From assembly GCA_025602905.1 (NCBI GenBank), contig JAHLKI010000021.1, positions 186,001 to 250,000 of the forward strand: DNA of 64,000 nt, in the 5' to 3' direction. This stretch comes from Phlyctochytrium arcticum. Its lineage: Eukaryota; Chytridiomycota; Chytridiomycetes; Chytridiales; Chytridiaceae. Under the pieces are notes generated by a model. That model did not search any database and had not been told where the DNA came from. It was given only the letters and a program-made list of their open reading frames with translations. Numbering within the stretch: the stretch's first letter is position 1; every line of letters begins with the position of its first letter. A program made the translations under genes and the position numbers. Of this stretch, positions 21,101-31,860 are shown in pieces.

Positions 21101-24100
21101 TTGGCTCGTGAAGCGATTGTCAAGCTGGAAAAATCCAAGAGTGCCCCCGTCGTTTCAAAAGCTAATGTCATAGAGGAACCGACAAGTACTCCTGCTACCG
21201 CTGATGTTGAGTCGGGATCATCGGGACTGGACCGCGAGGAGAGTACGGCCCCTAAAATAATTGAAACAACTGAAGACGAAAGTGCAGCTGAAGTGAATTT
21301 GGATTCCAAATTGGACAAGCGCAGTATTCTGGCGGGCCTGCATATCAAGAAACGGCCGGTTCCAAGGAAGTCACCTCCCACTGCCCCAAAACCTGTGTCA
21401 AAACCTGATACGAGCAAAGCAGTAGCCCCGACACCCAAGGCACCAGCTGTATCTGACACACGCAAGGAAAACGAGGCTGTTGCCGAGAAGCTCTTCGAAA
21501 AGTCTGTGCCGACTTCTCCTCCACGGAAAAATAAGCGATTCACGACGGCTGCCCTTATATTCAGTAGCGAGGAGGAGGAGGAGGAGGACCTTGTTCCAGT
21601 CAAGCGGCGGAAGGCCGTTGGGAATCAGGCCAAGAAGGCGGTCATTGTACCTGCCCCTCAAGTGCCGGTCATTAAGCGGGTCGAGTATACGACGTCGGAA
21701 GACGATGAAGATGATAACGCCCTTCCGCCGCAGAAGGTGTCCAGCCCTGAAGAAGATGAGTCCGAAGATGAGGAGGCTGCGGCCGTTGATGATCAGATGG
21801 TTTCTGGAGGACAATCCGATGAGGAGGGAGACGAAGTGGACAAAGGACCTACGAAAGAAGATAGTCCAGAACTACCGACTCCAGATTCACCAGTATCATC
21901 AATATTAGAACCGGAGCCAGAACTCACCCTAGAAAAGCTGATCGAAGCATCCGCACCAACCATTCCCGAAGTCGTTCAACAAAAGATCCCTCTAATACAA
22001 AGATCGAGAGTCGAGTATGACAGCGACGACGAAGTGGAACCGGAGCCGAAACCACAGCCGGAACCAAAAGCGAAACCACAGCCGGAACCAGAAGCGTTCA
22101 TGGCAGGGGAAGAAACCGTGACTGAAACTGAGGATGAAGTGCCGAAAGTCCCACAAATATCAGCTAAAGCGCGAAAAATTCCGAAAGCGGCTAGCGCAGC
22201 ATCCAAGGGGGAAAAGAAGGGAAGGAAAGTTAGTGCGTCAAAGCCGTCCGCTGTGCCTACAAAGAGTACCAAGTCGAGCTCAAGTACAAAGATTGAACCT
22301 ATACCATCTGATTTGCTTGCTGTCCACCGAGCTCTGAATGGTCTGCGAACGCGTGTCTCCTCGTCGGCCAAGGCCAGAGTTACAACGGAGTCGCTGCCGG
22401 CCAAGTCTGGGCACGACACACCTGCAGGCACAGAGAGTGCCGCCGACGACGCGGATGAAGAGGGAGAAGACATGATGGAGCTATCAATTAATGAGTCGCC
22501 TGACCCATTGGTTGAAACTGAAAAGATGGACGTGGACTTAGACGTCGACGCTGGAGATGATGGACTGCTTGATGTAGTGGGATCAATTTCGCCAACGGAG
22601 AAGCTGTTGAATTCAGAGAAGGCCGCCAAAATTGGAGCCGATAGCGACATGGATGTTGATGTTGATAGCGCATCCGCAGCATTGAAATTGGTAAAAGGAA
22701 CCTCTGCAGGAGGGCGTGGAGGATCAACTACAGCCATACGCGGAGGCAGCCGTGGTCGCGGTCGGGGTAAGAATTCCGCATCCGCCCCGCCCTGGCAAGC
22801 CGGCGCTACTACTACCACAAGTGCCAAACGGAAAAAGACCAATCCCATCAAACGCGTTCCTGCAGCCCCAAGCTTTGTTTTGCCTCGTGTCCCAAACTCA
22901 CCACCTCCCTTGGACTTGTCGAGTGATGACGAGGCTGATTTAAAAGAAATTGAAAATTTGCTCCGTGAGCCGCTGGAATGGTCATTGGCCCCGAGCGACC
23001 GATTAGTACCTTCCAGTTCGGAAGCACCACTGGATACCCAGGATCCTATGCTCCTGAAACATCTCGCAGAACTAAGCGAGGAAGACCAATTTTACGTAAA
23101 TCAGCTAATAAAGGAAGAACAGGTTCGCCGGTTCGCCAAGCGAAGTAAACGACGCGCGGACCTCGAATGGGCCGAATGGATTGCGTGGGGTACCCACACA
23201 TTTTCCCCAGAAGCTATGACCCATACTCCTATCAGTCTCTTTGAGGGACCAGAAGCCATCACTGCTGCCTTGAATGCCCCAAAAGATCATACACTGATTC
23301 TTCCTGTTCCACACACTTCTGGCTCGGCTCGAACCCAAGGATTTTACCGATTAACAGAGGAAGCCAAAGCTGCGGCCGCAAAAGCCCGCGCTGATACCCT
23401 ATTTGCTCTCACCCACGGTACCCCGACCGCCAATACCCTTCCAGTAACCAGCACCCCAACCCATCCAACATACCTCCCACCCCCGTCCACCACTACTACT
23501 TCCACCAAGAAGCCGCCTGCATCGTCAGCCCGCGGCAACCGCATCCACCATCGACTTCTTTTGGCCGCCAACGAGAATTTAAGCGACAGCACAAAGTTTA
23601 ACCAACTAAAGGGCCGCCGGAAGCGCCTCAAATTTGCTAAAAGTAAGATTCACGATTGGGGGTTGTTTGCTATGGAGCGCATCGAGATGAACGAATTCGT
23701 GATTGAGTATATTGGAGAGATTGTCCGCCAAAAGGTAATATTTCTTTCCTCCTGCCCCGTCCCGCGCTCTCAAAGGCTAATCAAATACAATAATAGGTTG
23801 CAGACCACCGTGAGAAAAACTACGAGCGGGAAGGCATCGGATCGTCTTACCTCTTCCGTATCGATAATGACCACATCATTGATGCCACCAAACGGGGCAA
23901 CATGGCCCGATTTATCAATCACAACTGTGAACCAAACTGCAGCGCAAAGATTATTACCGTGGCCGGCAAAAAGCGGATCGTCATTTATGCCAAGCGGGAG
24001 ATTGAAGGTGGGGAGGAGATTACCTATGACTATCAATTCCCCATTGAAGACGATAAAATCCCGTGTTTGTGTGGAGCTCCTGGGTGTCGGGGAACGCTCA

Positions 24101-24105
24101 ATTGA
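18194..24105 (+). CDS. SET1: Histone H3 lysine-4 methyltransferase Set1 (COMPASS)
   Basis: Four exons (18194..18766, 18825..19110, 19167..23734, 23797..24105) give 1911 residues. Set1 methylates H3K4 as the catalytic subunit of COMPASS. In order: an N-terminal region resembling Set1 ([20 protein letters not shown]), an RRM (about 205-290, [19 protein letters not shown]), polyproline tracts, and 66-bp repeats (about 586-703). Then come an Arg/Ser-rich block (about 706-894), a long acidic/Lys-rich linker, an nSET-like region (about 1580-1780), SET ([39 protein letters not shown]) and post-[16 protein letters not shown]. All catalytic SET motifs are intact. Yeast Set1 is 1080 residues, so this one is greatly expanded in its linker. 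The start is uncertain, since an upstream in-frame ATG at 18077 would add 39 residues. Confidence 0.93.
20066..20415 (+). repeat. 66-bp in-frame tandem repeats inside SET1
   Basis: About four near-identical units encode [12 protein letters not shown] followed by VPG-x-DAPARG. Two shorter degenerate units precede them ([26 protein letters not shown]). Unit length is 22 codons, so copy-number change would keep the reading frame. Confidence 0.9.
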
Positions 24106-24283
24106 TATATATACAATGTAGATTTCGGGATTATGTATTTAGAGTATAAAGGAAAATCTGAAACTCGGTAGCCCAAGTAATAGTAAGAAAAGAGTGCATG
24201 TACCATTATCCCAAAAATATCTAGAGAAAATTTGACGTAAAACTGAAATCAATAACTGGCCAGGGCATAAAGCGGGATACCGG

Positions 24284-25865
24284 TTAGACTTTACGCCTCC
24301 TCAAACCCGGTCCACCGGCAACTAATGGCGCGTCCTCTGCATCCTCTACGTCTCCGTAGCCAGGTGGGCCTTCCTCGCCAGCCTTGTACGCCGGTGGCCG
24401 ATCGTCGACTTCCTCCTCCTCTGGAACAAATTCGGGATGCTGAGGCGGAATGTATAGGATGATGGGCAGGGAAATGTGCGTCGTGGTGGTTGTCGTCTTT
24501 GGGGGATCCGAGGCTGTTGGAGACGAGGATTTGGATTCGTCCTCGCGAGCAACTGATTCGGGAGAAGAGGATGATTCAATTGGGTGAGTGTATGTTAGAA
24601 TAATGTCGGCGTAGTGATGGATCTTCAAGACCTCGGTCTGATAATTGGTTCGACGCGTTTAGCAAAAATAGGTAAGAATTTAGTGGCGACAGAGACTCAC
24701 ATCTAAACTCTCGCGGACATCCTCAAACACAATATCTTCATCCAACAGCGGGACATTAGCGTGCCAGAGCGCCGTGCAATCGACGTCGGTCGAGTCGCCC
24801 ATTTGCCATTCGCCTTCAGGTAAAACACTCTCGGCACGCAGTACCGCCTCAACTTCGGCTTCCTGCGCTCTGATTGCGTTTTGAGGGGCATCAAGGTTTG
24901 ACCTCTGGAAGCCTGCTACATGTGTAAAAGTCAACTTTTCGTGTTGGCGGAGCGACCATGTCATGGAGTCAAAGTTGGTGAGAGAGGATGTGCTGGTCAG
25001 GGTGACGGGTAAGGGGGTAGGAGGGTTGGTTAGGGGGTGGCGAGCTGGGTATGCAAGTGACAGGGTAGAGTGAGGAGACCAAGTCAAGACGGCAGGTAAC
25101 AAGTCCATGAACGCGTCCGGCTCGTCCTCATCGGCTGGTAAGGCAAAAGACGACCGCGATGGGGACGTGGCGGATTCCACCACCGTCACGCGTTTTTCCT
25201 CACCGTCGTCTGTCACCTCCTGCTGAACGCGTCGGACCATATCCTCCATGCGACCGGGCACTTTACGGACAATGACTTCGCGTTTGACTACAATGTTACG
25301 CCAACCGCGGAACCCGGGGATGGCGATTCCCCAACAGGTGGGTTCCCATTCGAGGGACGCGACCAGCATGTATTGAACTTGTCCACGGGGGTACTTCATT
25401 GAGGGGGGCATGTGAGTCGGCAGCTTTAAAGCAAAGTGAAAGGTGTGGGTCGTAGCCGTGAGGGTGGGTGGGGATGCCTCTGAGTTGGCCTTTTCATACA
25501 GATATATGGATCGATCAAACAGCTTCTGAGGTCCTCTGAGCTGAACATCACTCTACTCAAGGGAAATTTCAGTAAGGCATTTCACCAATGATAGGACATC
25601 TAAAACTTACCGAGTCGGCAACCCGCTTGGACACGACACCTCCCACAAACCGCAACGTCACAGCCCGCACATTGGTCATTTCCTCCAAACAGGCCAGCAC
25701 GACCTTTCCCTGTAGGCGCGGCACATCTCCTCTCGCCCGCCCCGGATCCGTTACTCCTTCATCAGCACGAAGAACCACTTCCGGGTGGTCTAGCTCAATT
25801 TGAAAGTCGGCCAGACAGGTCGGCAAGTCCTGGGACATGTTCCACGACGTGTACGAGACGGCCAT
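24284..25865 (-). CDS. Alpha-arrestin-like protein with a PPAY motif
   Basis: Exons are 25611..25865, 24701..25552 and 24284..24637, giving 486 residues. The N-terminal segment (QIELDHPEVVLR, QGKVVLACLEEM, RAVTLRFVGGV) and the following LFDRSIYLYEK and HTFHFALKLPTHMPPS match arrestin-N strands. The central ACIL-like region and the C-terminal LPIILYIPPQHPEF fit arrestin-C. DDRPPAYKAG near residue 450 is a PPxY motif that binds WW domains of Rsp5/NEDD4 ubiquitin ligases. Alpha-arrestins of this kind recruit the ligase to plasma-membrane transporters for endocytosis. The start at 25865 is chosen as the first ATG of the arrestin-like frame. The exact client is unknown. Confidence 0.85.
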
Positions 25866-26121
25866 GTTCTTGATGCTGAATACCCTGCAAATCCAACGTC
25901 CTTGGTGGATGATATTGCTAGGGAGAGTAAAGTTGCGCTTGACCAAGAGGTGTGCTTTGTGATTTTGGCAGGTTTCAAAGTGCTGGGTCCGCGGCAACAC
26001 GGGCGGCTCTTTTCCATTTGCTCAAACAGGACAAATCAACTCGCGGCGTCACCTCGTTGTCGGAATTTTTGGTCCCAAAACATTCAGAGAAACGTTTCTT
26101 GAACTGCGAATCTTCCATATA

Positions 26122-26740
26122 ATGTCTATCTCTCCATCCGACGGTAAGTTCCCTCGCACCCAGGACACCCAAATCGTAAAGATCTTCTTCTCATTCATGT
26201 TTAACAGAGGGCTTTTGGGCCCGCACAGGCCGCAAAAACCGTGAAAATCCCTTCATCTTTCCCGCCGTCGCAGCAACGATTTTTGGCTTATGGCGAATGT
26301 CCAAGGCCATGTACAAGAGTGATGCGATCGGGTTCCAGATGGCCCAGCGGTGGCGGGTGGGTGCTCAGGTTGCGGCCTTGGCTGCGTTCGGGGGAGGCGT
26401 GATGTGAGTAGTTTTCTTTGTTTATTTCTTGGGGGGTGGATGAACTAGAGGGGAAAGTCTTGGCTCTGTCAATCTTGAACATCCCAGGAGAGGCATCCCA
26501 TCTTCTGTTTACTGCGCTAATGAGGGTCTGAAATGGCAACCGGTTCTGATGTTCATTCCATTGTTTAGGTTTCAAGAATGGAATAAGCATCAGAAGCTAG
26601 TGGAAGCCCGTAATCTTGAAATGGCCGGCACAACTACTCCTCCTGCACCTGCACCATCTCCATCTCCACCACCACCACCTCCAACGTCATCATCATCATC
26701 ATCATCATCATCAGACACTAAAACAAGCACCAAGTCATGA
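26122..26740 (+). CDS. RCF1: Respiratory supercomplex factor with HIG1 domain
   Basis: Three exons (26122..26143, 26208..26403, 26569..26740) give 129 residues. The 22-base first exon encodes MSISPSDE. The HIG1 domain spans about 10-75, with NRENPFIFPAVAATIFGLWR and QRWRVGAQVAALAAFGGGVM forming the two membrane helices, and the QxxxR motif appears within FQMAQRWR. Rcf1 sits in the mitochondrial inner membrane and stabilises complex III-IV supercomplexes. The C-terminus after EWNKHQKLVEARN is low complexity, Pro-rich and then a run of nine Ser from a TCA microsatellite. Confidence 0.88.
26687..26713 (+). repeat. (TCA)9 microsatellite in RCF1
   Basis: Nine in-frame TCA codons encode polyserine near the RCF1 C-terminus. 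It is likely polymorphic. Confidence 0.9.
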
Positions 26741-27140
26741 TACCGTGGATAATTCTCCTGTTTCCTTCTCCCCATCCAGCACGTTTCCCAAATTTCCCCC
26801 TCTCAAATCTGTGAACAAACAAATACAGAACGCACAATCACTCAAAGCACAAATATCTATAGATTGGAAATGAATACACATGATATATATATAAGAGACG
26901 ACTTTGCTTTCAAAATCCGGGAGAACAAACACAAATATACAGATGCTCGAGGTATTAATGGTGTGGTGGTATGTACAGACGGTCGGAGAAGAAGAGAGGG
27001 GGAGAGAGAATATGTCCATGATGAGGGTGTGTATGTGTTGTTGTTTTTGGCTATGTGGCAGATATGGAGGAAAAGGAAAAACAGAGTGGTGGGGTGTTGA
27101 CAGATGATAAGAGGTTTTCGTTTGAAAGGGTTGGTTTTTC
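26741..27140. other. Convergent 3' region RCF1 / noxR
   Basis: These 400 bases lie between two stop codons of converging genes. They hold an AT-rich stretch (TGATATATATATAAG near 26880) and purine-rich tracts. No gene is recognised. Confidence 0.5.
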
Positions 27141-28713
27141 CTAGTAACGGAGTTCGCTGACCCAAAATTCCATTCGGGAGCCCATGACTTCTCTGGCGAC
27201 CGACAAGTCATCTTCATCCAAGACAGAAATCAACCCTGCGGCATTTTGGTCCGTATCGTCCGAATCCCGATACGACAGTGTCAATCGACCTTCTGACCCA
27301 CACTTTTCCGACACGCGGCTCATGAAATTTTTGTAGGCCAAATCTTGGGGGTTGACCAGCATCAGAATGTTGCGTTCGGGGAGCGGGGCGACCGTGTGCA
27401 GTTTAATCTTGATGCGGCCGCGGAGGGCTTGTTCGTAGTTTTCCAAATCGGGGGATGAGGGAGAGTTGGTCGGCGATGGGTATGGACGTTGTTGAGTTCT
27501 TGTCATGGACGCATTCAGGGTGTTGTTGTTACTGCGGGCGGAGGAGGGGAACGAGCGTTGGGAGGGAGAGGAGGTGTCTGCTCGCAGGGGAAGCCGCGTC
27601 GGTTCTGAGCGTTTGAAAGAGCCATTTGTGTTGCTGAAAGATGCATTGGAAGGGTTAAGTGCGTAGCCATTGTAGCTCCTATCCATACTCATGTCATCCC
27701 GCTGCCGCGAAAACGAAGATCCGGCTACACTGCCGGGTCCCTGGCTGGCTCCTGTCCGGAGAGGTAGAGATCCCGCACGCACCATACGTTCTGGCCCGCC
27801 TCCCGTGCTGCTCCCGCTGCTCCCACTGCTTCCGACCGTGTTGTTGCGGTTAGGTAGCGTATTGGCTCGAGGTCGCATGGAGTTGTTCATGTCATCAGTT
27901 GACTGGCTGCGGTCGACGCGACGAACGACTGTTCCACCCGTTTTGCGTTCCATGGTTGGTCCACTGGGGTTATTGCTGTCCACCACCAAAGCCCCGTCAA
28001 AACCGGCCCAACTCGGTCCGTTTTGTGTGTTGGAGTTATCGACCACGACTTTGGCGTCCTTGAGATACTGTCGACCCCCCGCATTGCGCACTTTGGAATC
28101 TGACACTTCAAAGACGGCATCAGATGGAACAGTAAACAGGGTAACGGCTTCCACGCCCATCCGCGCCGCTCGATCAATAATTCGCTTCTGCTCCTCGGAC
28201 CGCATGACGCGCTGAGCATAGTTGAGATCCTGAGTACACGATACAGCGTCATTGATGGAGTGGGCACACATGGCCCGGTTAAAGTGCAGTTCACAGCGAT
28301 AGAGCCGGTATTTCAGTCCCAGTTGCGAGTAATCAATGTAGTCGTTTTCTCGGAGGAGTGTCAAAGCAGTGGTATAATCACTCTCGGCGCGTTCATACTC
28401 TTCTTGCATGAACCAGGCGTAGGCACGCTGGAAGTAGGAGACGGCTAGGTAGGGGTCGGCATCGGTTGAGCGGGACGTAGCATCGACAGCGTTGCGAAAG
28501 TCTTGCAGGCGGAGATAAATCATGCCCGTATTGAAATGTATCCGTGCGTAATCTCCCATGTTCTGTTTTTCTTTTAGTTAGTACTGCGCGCGTCACCCTT
28601 CAACCGACAATGGTGCTACTGACCTGAAAAACATCCAACGCTCCATCGTAGTTGCCATTGCGGTACAATTCTATTCCCTCGGCCCAAAGGAGCACTTCCT
28701 CCTTGGTTGTCAT
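27141..28713 (-). CDS. noxR: NADPH oxidase regulator NoxR (fungal p67phox-like)
   Basis: Two exons (28624..28713 and 27141..28562) give 503 residues. The N-terminus MTTKEEVLLWAEGIELYRNG and the following DYARIHFNTGMIYLRLQDF and AYAWFMQEEYERAESDYTTAL are the TPR repeats (about 1-150) that bind Rac in p67phox. A long Ser/Asn-rich linker follows (about 200-395), then a PB1 domain (about 400-503, IKIKLHTVAPLPERNILMLV to WVSELRY). Fungal NoxR lacks the SH3 domains of the animal protein, and none is seen here. It activates membrane NOX enzymes that produce superoxide in development. No NOX gene is in this window. Confidence 0.9.
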
Positions 28714-29717
28714 CTGGCAGTATCAAGGCGCTTCCCAATCGGCCGTGGTTGATAAAAGTCGGTGGATGCAAAGGGTTGTTTACTGCGAAAAAACTGGGTG
28801 AAACACGGGCCGGTCGTGAAAAGAGGGAGAGCCTGCTCCAAAGGACGTTTGTAGAGAAGAGTTCTAAGTATATCGTTTGCGCTCGGGCCAGCCCAATCGT
28901 CAAACACGTCTATAAAGGTCGCTTGGTTGCTGCTAAGGCGTTGTTCGCATCAAGACGGATGCTGTTGGGATGTCCGTAACTTTCACGGATAGAACTAGTC
29001 GTTGCCGGCTGGAGCAGTGCTGTTAAAGTTAATGCTTGTCTATGAAATGGCCTGGTTGAAGAGATTTGTCCTTTGGGATTGCTGCGGAGCCGGACTGCTG
29101 CGGAGTTCTTTTGTACAGCGATTGACCGTCGGCCGCGGTGGTGTGGCGGCGGCCAATTTCTGGCGGCGGCGCTGTTCCGCCCATCGTGAGTCAAACACAA
29201 TCCGCGACCCGAACAAAAGTTGGAGCCACTGCCGCTGGCTCGAGTTTATACTCGAGTATTGCACTCTAGATAAGTAAGTGCTGCACATTAATTAACTGCT
29301 TTTACTGCTTCTTGGCCCCCAACCAGGTGCATGCATGTAGCAGGTTTGGACCCCTAGGACATTTACTGCTGGCTCAGGGTCACTTGCGGCACTTACGCAT
29401 CAGGCATCAGAAAGTGTCGCAGGAACTATGGAGGAAGGTCGGCGCAGCAAGGCTATACCGAGTCCCCATTGAAAGGGAAAGACAAGATGATAGAGCCTCG
29501 CGCAGCAGCAGGAAAAAATGTCGTGGCCCGCTCCGCCCGCCGCTGCTGTTCACACACCTGGCCATGACGTGTAGAGTGTCAAGGTCCCTCGCTCACGCTC
29601 ATCTACGCCTACTCGCGGAATAGATGGATAAGACTCTTTTAAACCGTAAAAGCAAGTGAAAGAAAGGGAAAAAGAAAGTGTGTGTTGGGTATGTACATAG
29701 GAGAAAGGGCAGGGACT
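28714..29717. other. Intergenic region between BOS1 and noxR
   Basis: About 1 kb between two minus-strand genes. CTCGAG appears twice in CTCGAGTTTATACTCGAG near 29238. No protein family, tRNA or transposon remnant is recognised on either strand. Confidence 0.4.
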
Positions 29718-30586
29718 TTATCCCCAGTAATGGACAATGGCCCACATCAGAATCACTGTCCCCGTCATTCCGCTCAACAGAATAATCTTGTCGGCCGCCG
29801 ACCGCCGCTCAATCATCCGAATGACGGATGTCGACAACCCCAGGGTGTTGGCTGCATCATATAGCCGTCGTTGCGTCCCCTACTCCAGCAAATGAGTGAC
29901 ACGATCCACAATTAAATGTTCAATAAAGAGAGACCAGACCTTGAGCATCTCCCGCTGCTCGACCAAATCCTGCAACACATTCCGGCCCATGTTAATGTAT
30001 TCTTCCACATTCTGCCCGCTGTTGGTCAGACTTGTATGGTCCTTGATGGCCGCATCCATCGCCAGAATCGACTCGGCCGTTTCGTGCGGGTTCATGGAAG
30101 CCGTCCGTCGCTGTAATGACGCTGAATCAAAGGCAGATCCACTCGCATCCGACAGCAGGGCAGCTCGATCGTGAGCAGACTGTTTTTCACGCTGAGCCGA
30201 TTTCCAGGCCCCAAACGCTGATGAAATGTCATTGAAATCCAATCGTACTTTTTTGGCCCGTCTACATTGGACAATGAAAGGAAAACGCAAAGAGAAAAAT
30301 AGTTTAGCTTTCCAGTCCATTTTTGCAAAATATCACAATCAACCCCCATCTCCCACCCGCCCAACGCGCCTACCTACGCCATGGCCGTCTCCCGTTTGCC
30401 CCCGCTCACTTCCCGCTTGGCCATAGCTTCCAACTCATTGACGCCCCGTTGGAGCGTTGCTAGTCCCGCAGTCAGAGATCCTTGGATGGCTGCACTCGTG
30501 TCCTCTCCCGATTCGAGCTTGACGAGATCTTGTTGGAGGTGGTGGATCTGTTTGGTTGTCGTGTTGTAGAGGATGGTAGATGACAT
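29718..30586 (-). CDS. BOS1: Golgi Qb-SNARE Bos1 / membrin
   Basis: Three exons (30378..30586, 29940..30261, 29718..29879) give 230 residues. Bos1 drives fusion of ER-derived COPII vesicles with the Golgi. The N-terminal helices (TKQIHHLQQDLVKLESGEDT) lead to the SNARE motif, where NMGRNVLQDLVEQREMLKG splices onto TQRRLYDAANTLGLSTSVIR and MIERRSAADK. The protein ends in a single membrane anchor (IILLSGMTGTVILMWAIVHY) with three lumenal residues. Length and order match yeast Bos1 (244). Confidence 0.93.
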
Positions 30587-31860
30587 GTTTGCCGAAACTT
30601 TTGTGTGTCTGCTACGCGTGCGTTCGCCGTATTCTTTGCGTGGTAACGGAACCCTCCTCCTTCCTCTGGCAGTCTTTTGTGTGGTGGGTTCTATCGTCGC
30701 TTCCTTTGATCCTCTCACTCCAAGGTCAAATCCAAGATCTCACCAAAAATTCCGTTTCTCGAACCGTCATGACACATCCACCCACGTGACCAACCAAACT
30801 TGGGAAAAAAGAGCTGGAAAAATAAAGTATTTGGCAGAGCCCAACCGAACAAAAACAAAGGGCGGTGCACACACTCCGAAAGAAAAGAATGGAAAAAGGC
30901 GATTGAGTTTTAGCAAACAAAGATACGGTTTTAGAGAAGGAACGCCCAAAGATTCCAAATATCCGGTTCAGCAAGGTTTTTTGTTAGTTGTTTCAGACAT
31001 ATGAATTGATGACGTCCTTTCAACTCTGTACTTATCAACTGTGTGGCGAACAAAAGTCATATTGGAAGGCTTTCGTTTTGATAGTGTCTTGGAGGGTTGT
31101 TTCTTATTGCAGATATATACCAAGCTTCTGTTTCTGAGCCGCTACATTCCTAGGGGAGTTCCAGGCGGCCCACCAATGTGTGTGTGGCAAAAGTATAAAG
31201 AGAATCTTTGTTCCATGCCGCAACCTAAACCTTGCTTCGCCAAGAGCCAAGAATGTATAGCGAACCTACAAGTATGATACACTTTCGCTCGTTTGGTTGG
31301 GCTTGCTCAATTTAGGTCAAAAGACGAACAACCTTCTAACTTTATAAAAGATACAATGGGTTTCATGAAGATGCTATTTCTCTTCCTTTCGTCTCTATTC
31401 GTCCTAGACTGTGATTTACGTTCTTATTGTGATGGAGTTGTCTTGCGTCGCAATGAACCTCTCGCACCTCATCGTACTCTTAGCTTGCACAATAAGCTGT
31501 GTCCTGGCCCAAAATGTCAGTCTCACTTGGTACGCACCCTCCCCGACAACAAACACTTTGGGTGAGAAAGAACCCTCAGCATACTTTTGATACTTTTAAG
31601 CATGAGATGTCCCATCCTGGCTTTGTCCGGTGTTGTTGCCCAGGTCCCGCAAGAGCAACAAGAGAGCTGGGAAGAGTAAGGGAGCTGCAGACTCTGTGGG
31701 AGTGTGGGAACAGTGGGAAGAACTGGGGAAGAAGCTCCAGGCCATTTATCCCGAAAAGGCCAAATGCTTGGTCATCAGTCCAAGCCACTCCCAGCAAGAG
31801 TTGCTCTTCCATAATTTTTTTTTAGTTTTTTGAAACTTTCGACATTTCCCGCAAACGAAT
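30587..31860. other. Divergent intergenic region BOS1 / DBP3
   Basis: About 1.27 kb with no conserved gene. It contains one small frame with a signal-peptide-like start (listed separately) and promoters of the two flanking genes. AT-rich tracts occur around 30960-31100. Confidence 0.4.
31453..31590 (+). CDS. Possible small secreted protein, low confidence
   Basis: A 45-residue frame starts MNLSHLIVLLACTISCVLAQ, an excellent signal peptide with cleavage after a small residue, followed by NVSLTWYAPSP, which includes an N-glycosylation site. A GTGAGA donor inside the frame (31562) and a CCCAG acceptor near 31645 could lengthen it, but neither downstream frame is convincing. It could be a real effector-like or wall protein, or chance. 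No family is recognised. Confidence 0.25.
   Translation: MNLSHLIVLLACTISCVLAQNVSLTWYAPSPTTNTLGEKEPSAYF

Noticed and set aside
21976..22851. Minus-strand open frame of 291 codons inside SET1
   Set aside because: It is antisense to the acidic/Ser-rich SET1 linker; its composition mirrors that linker, and the sense frame carries the conserved domains.
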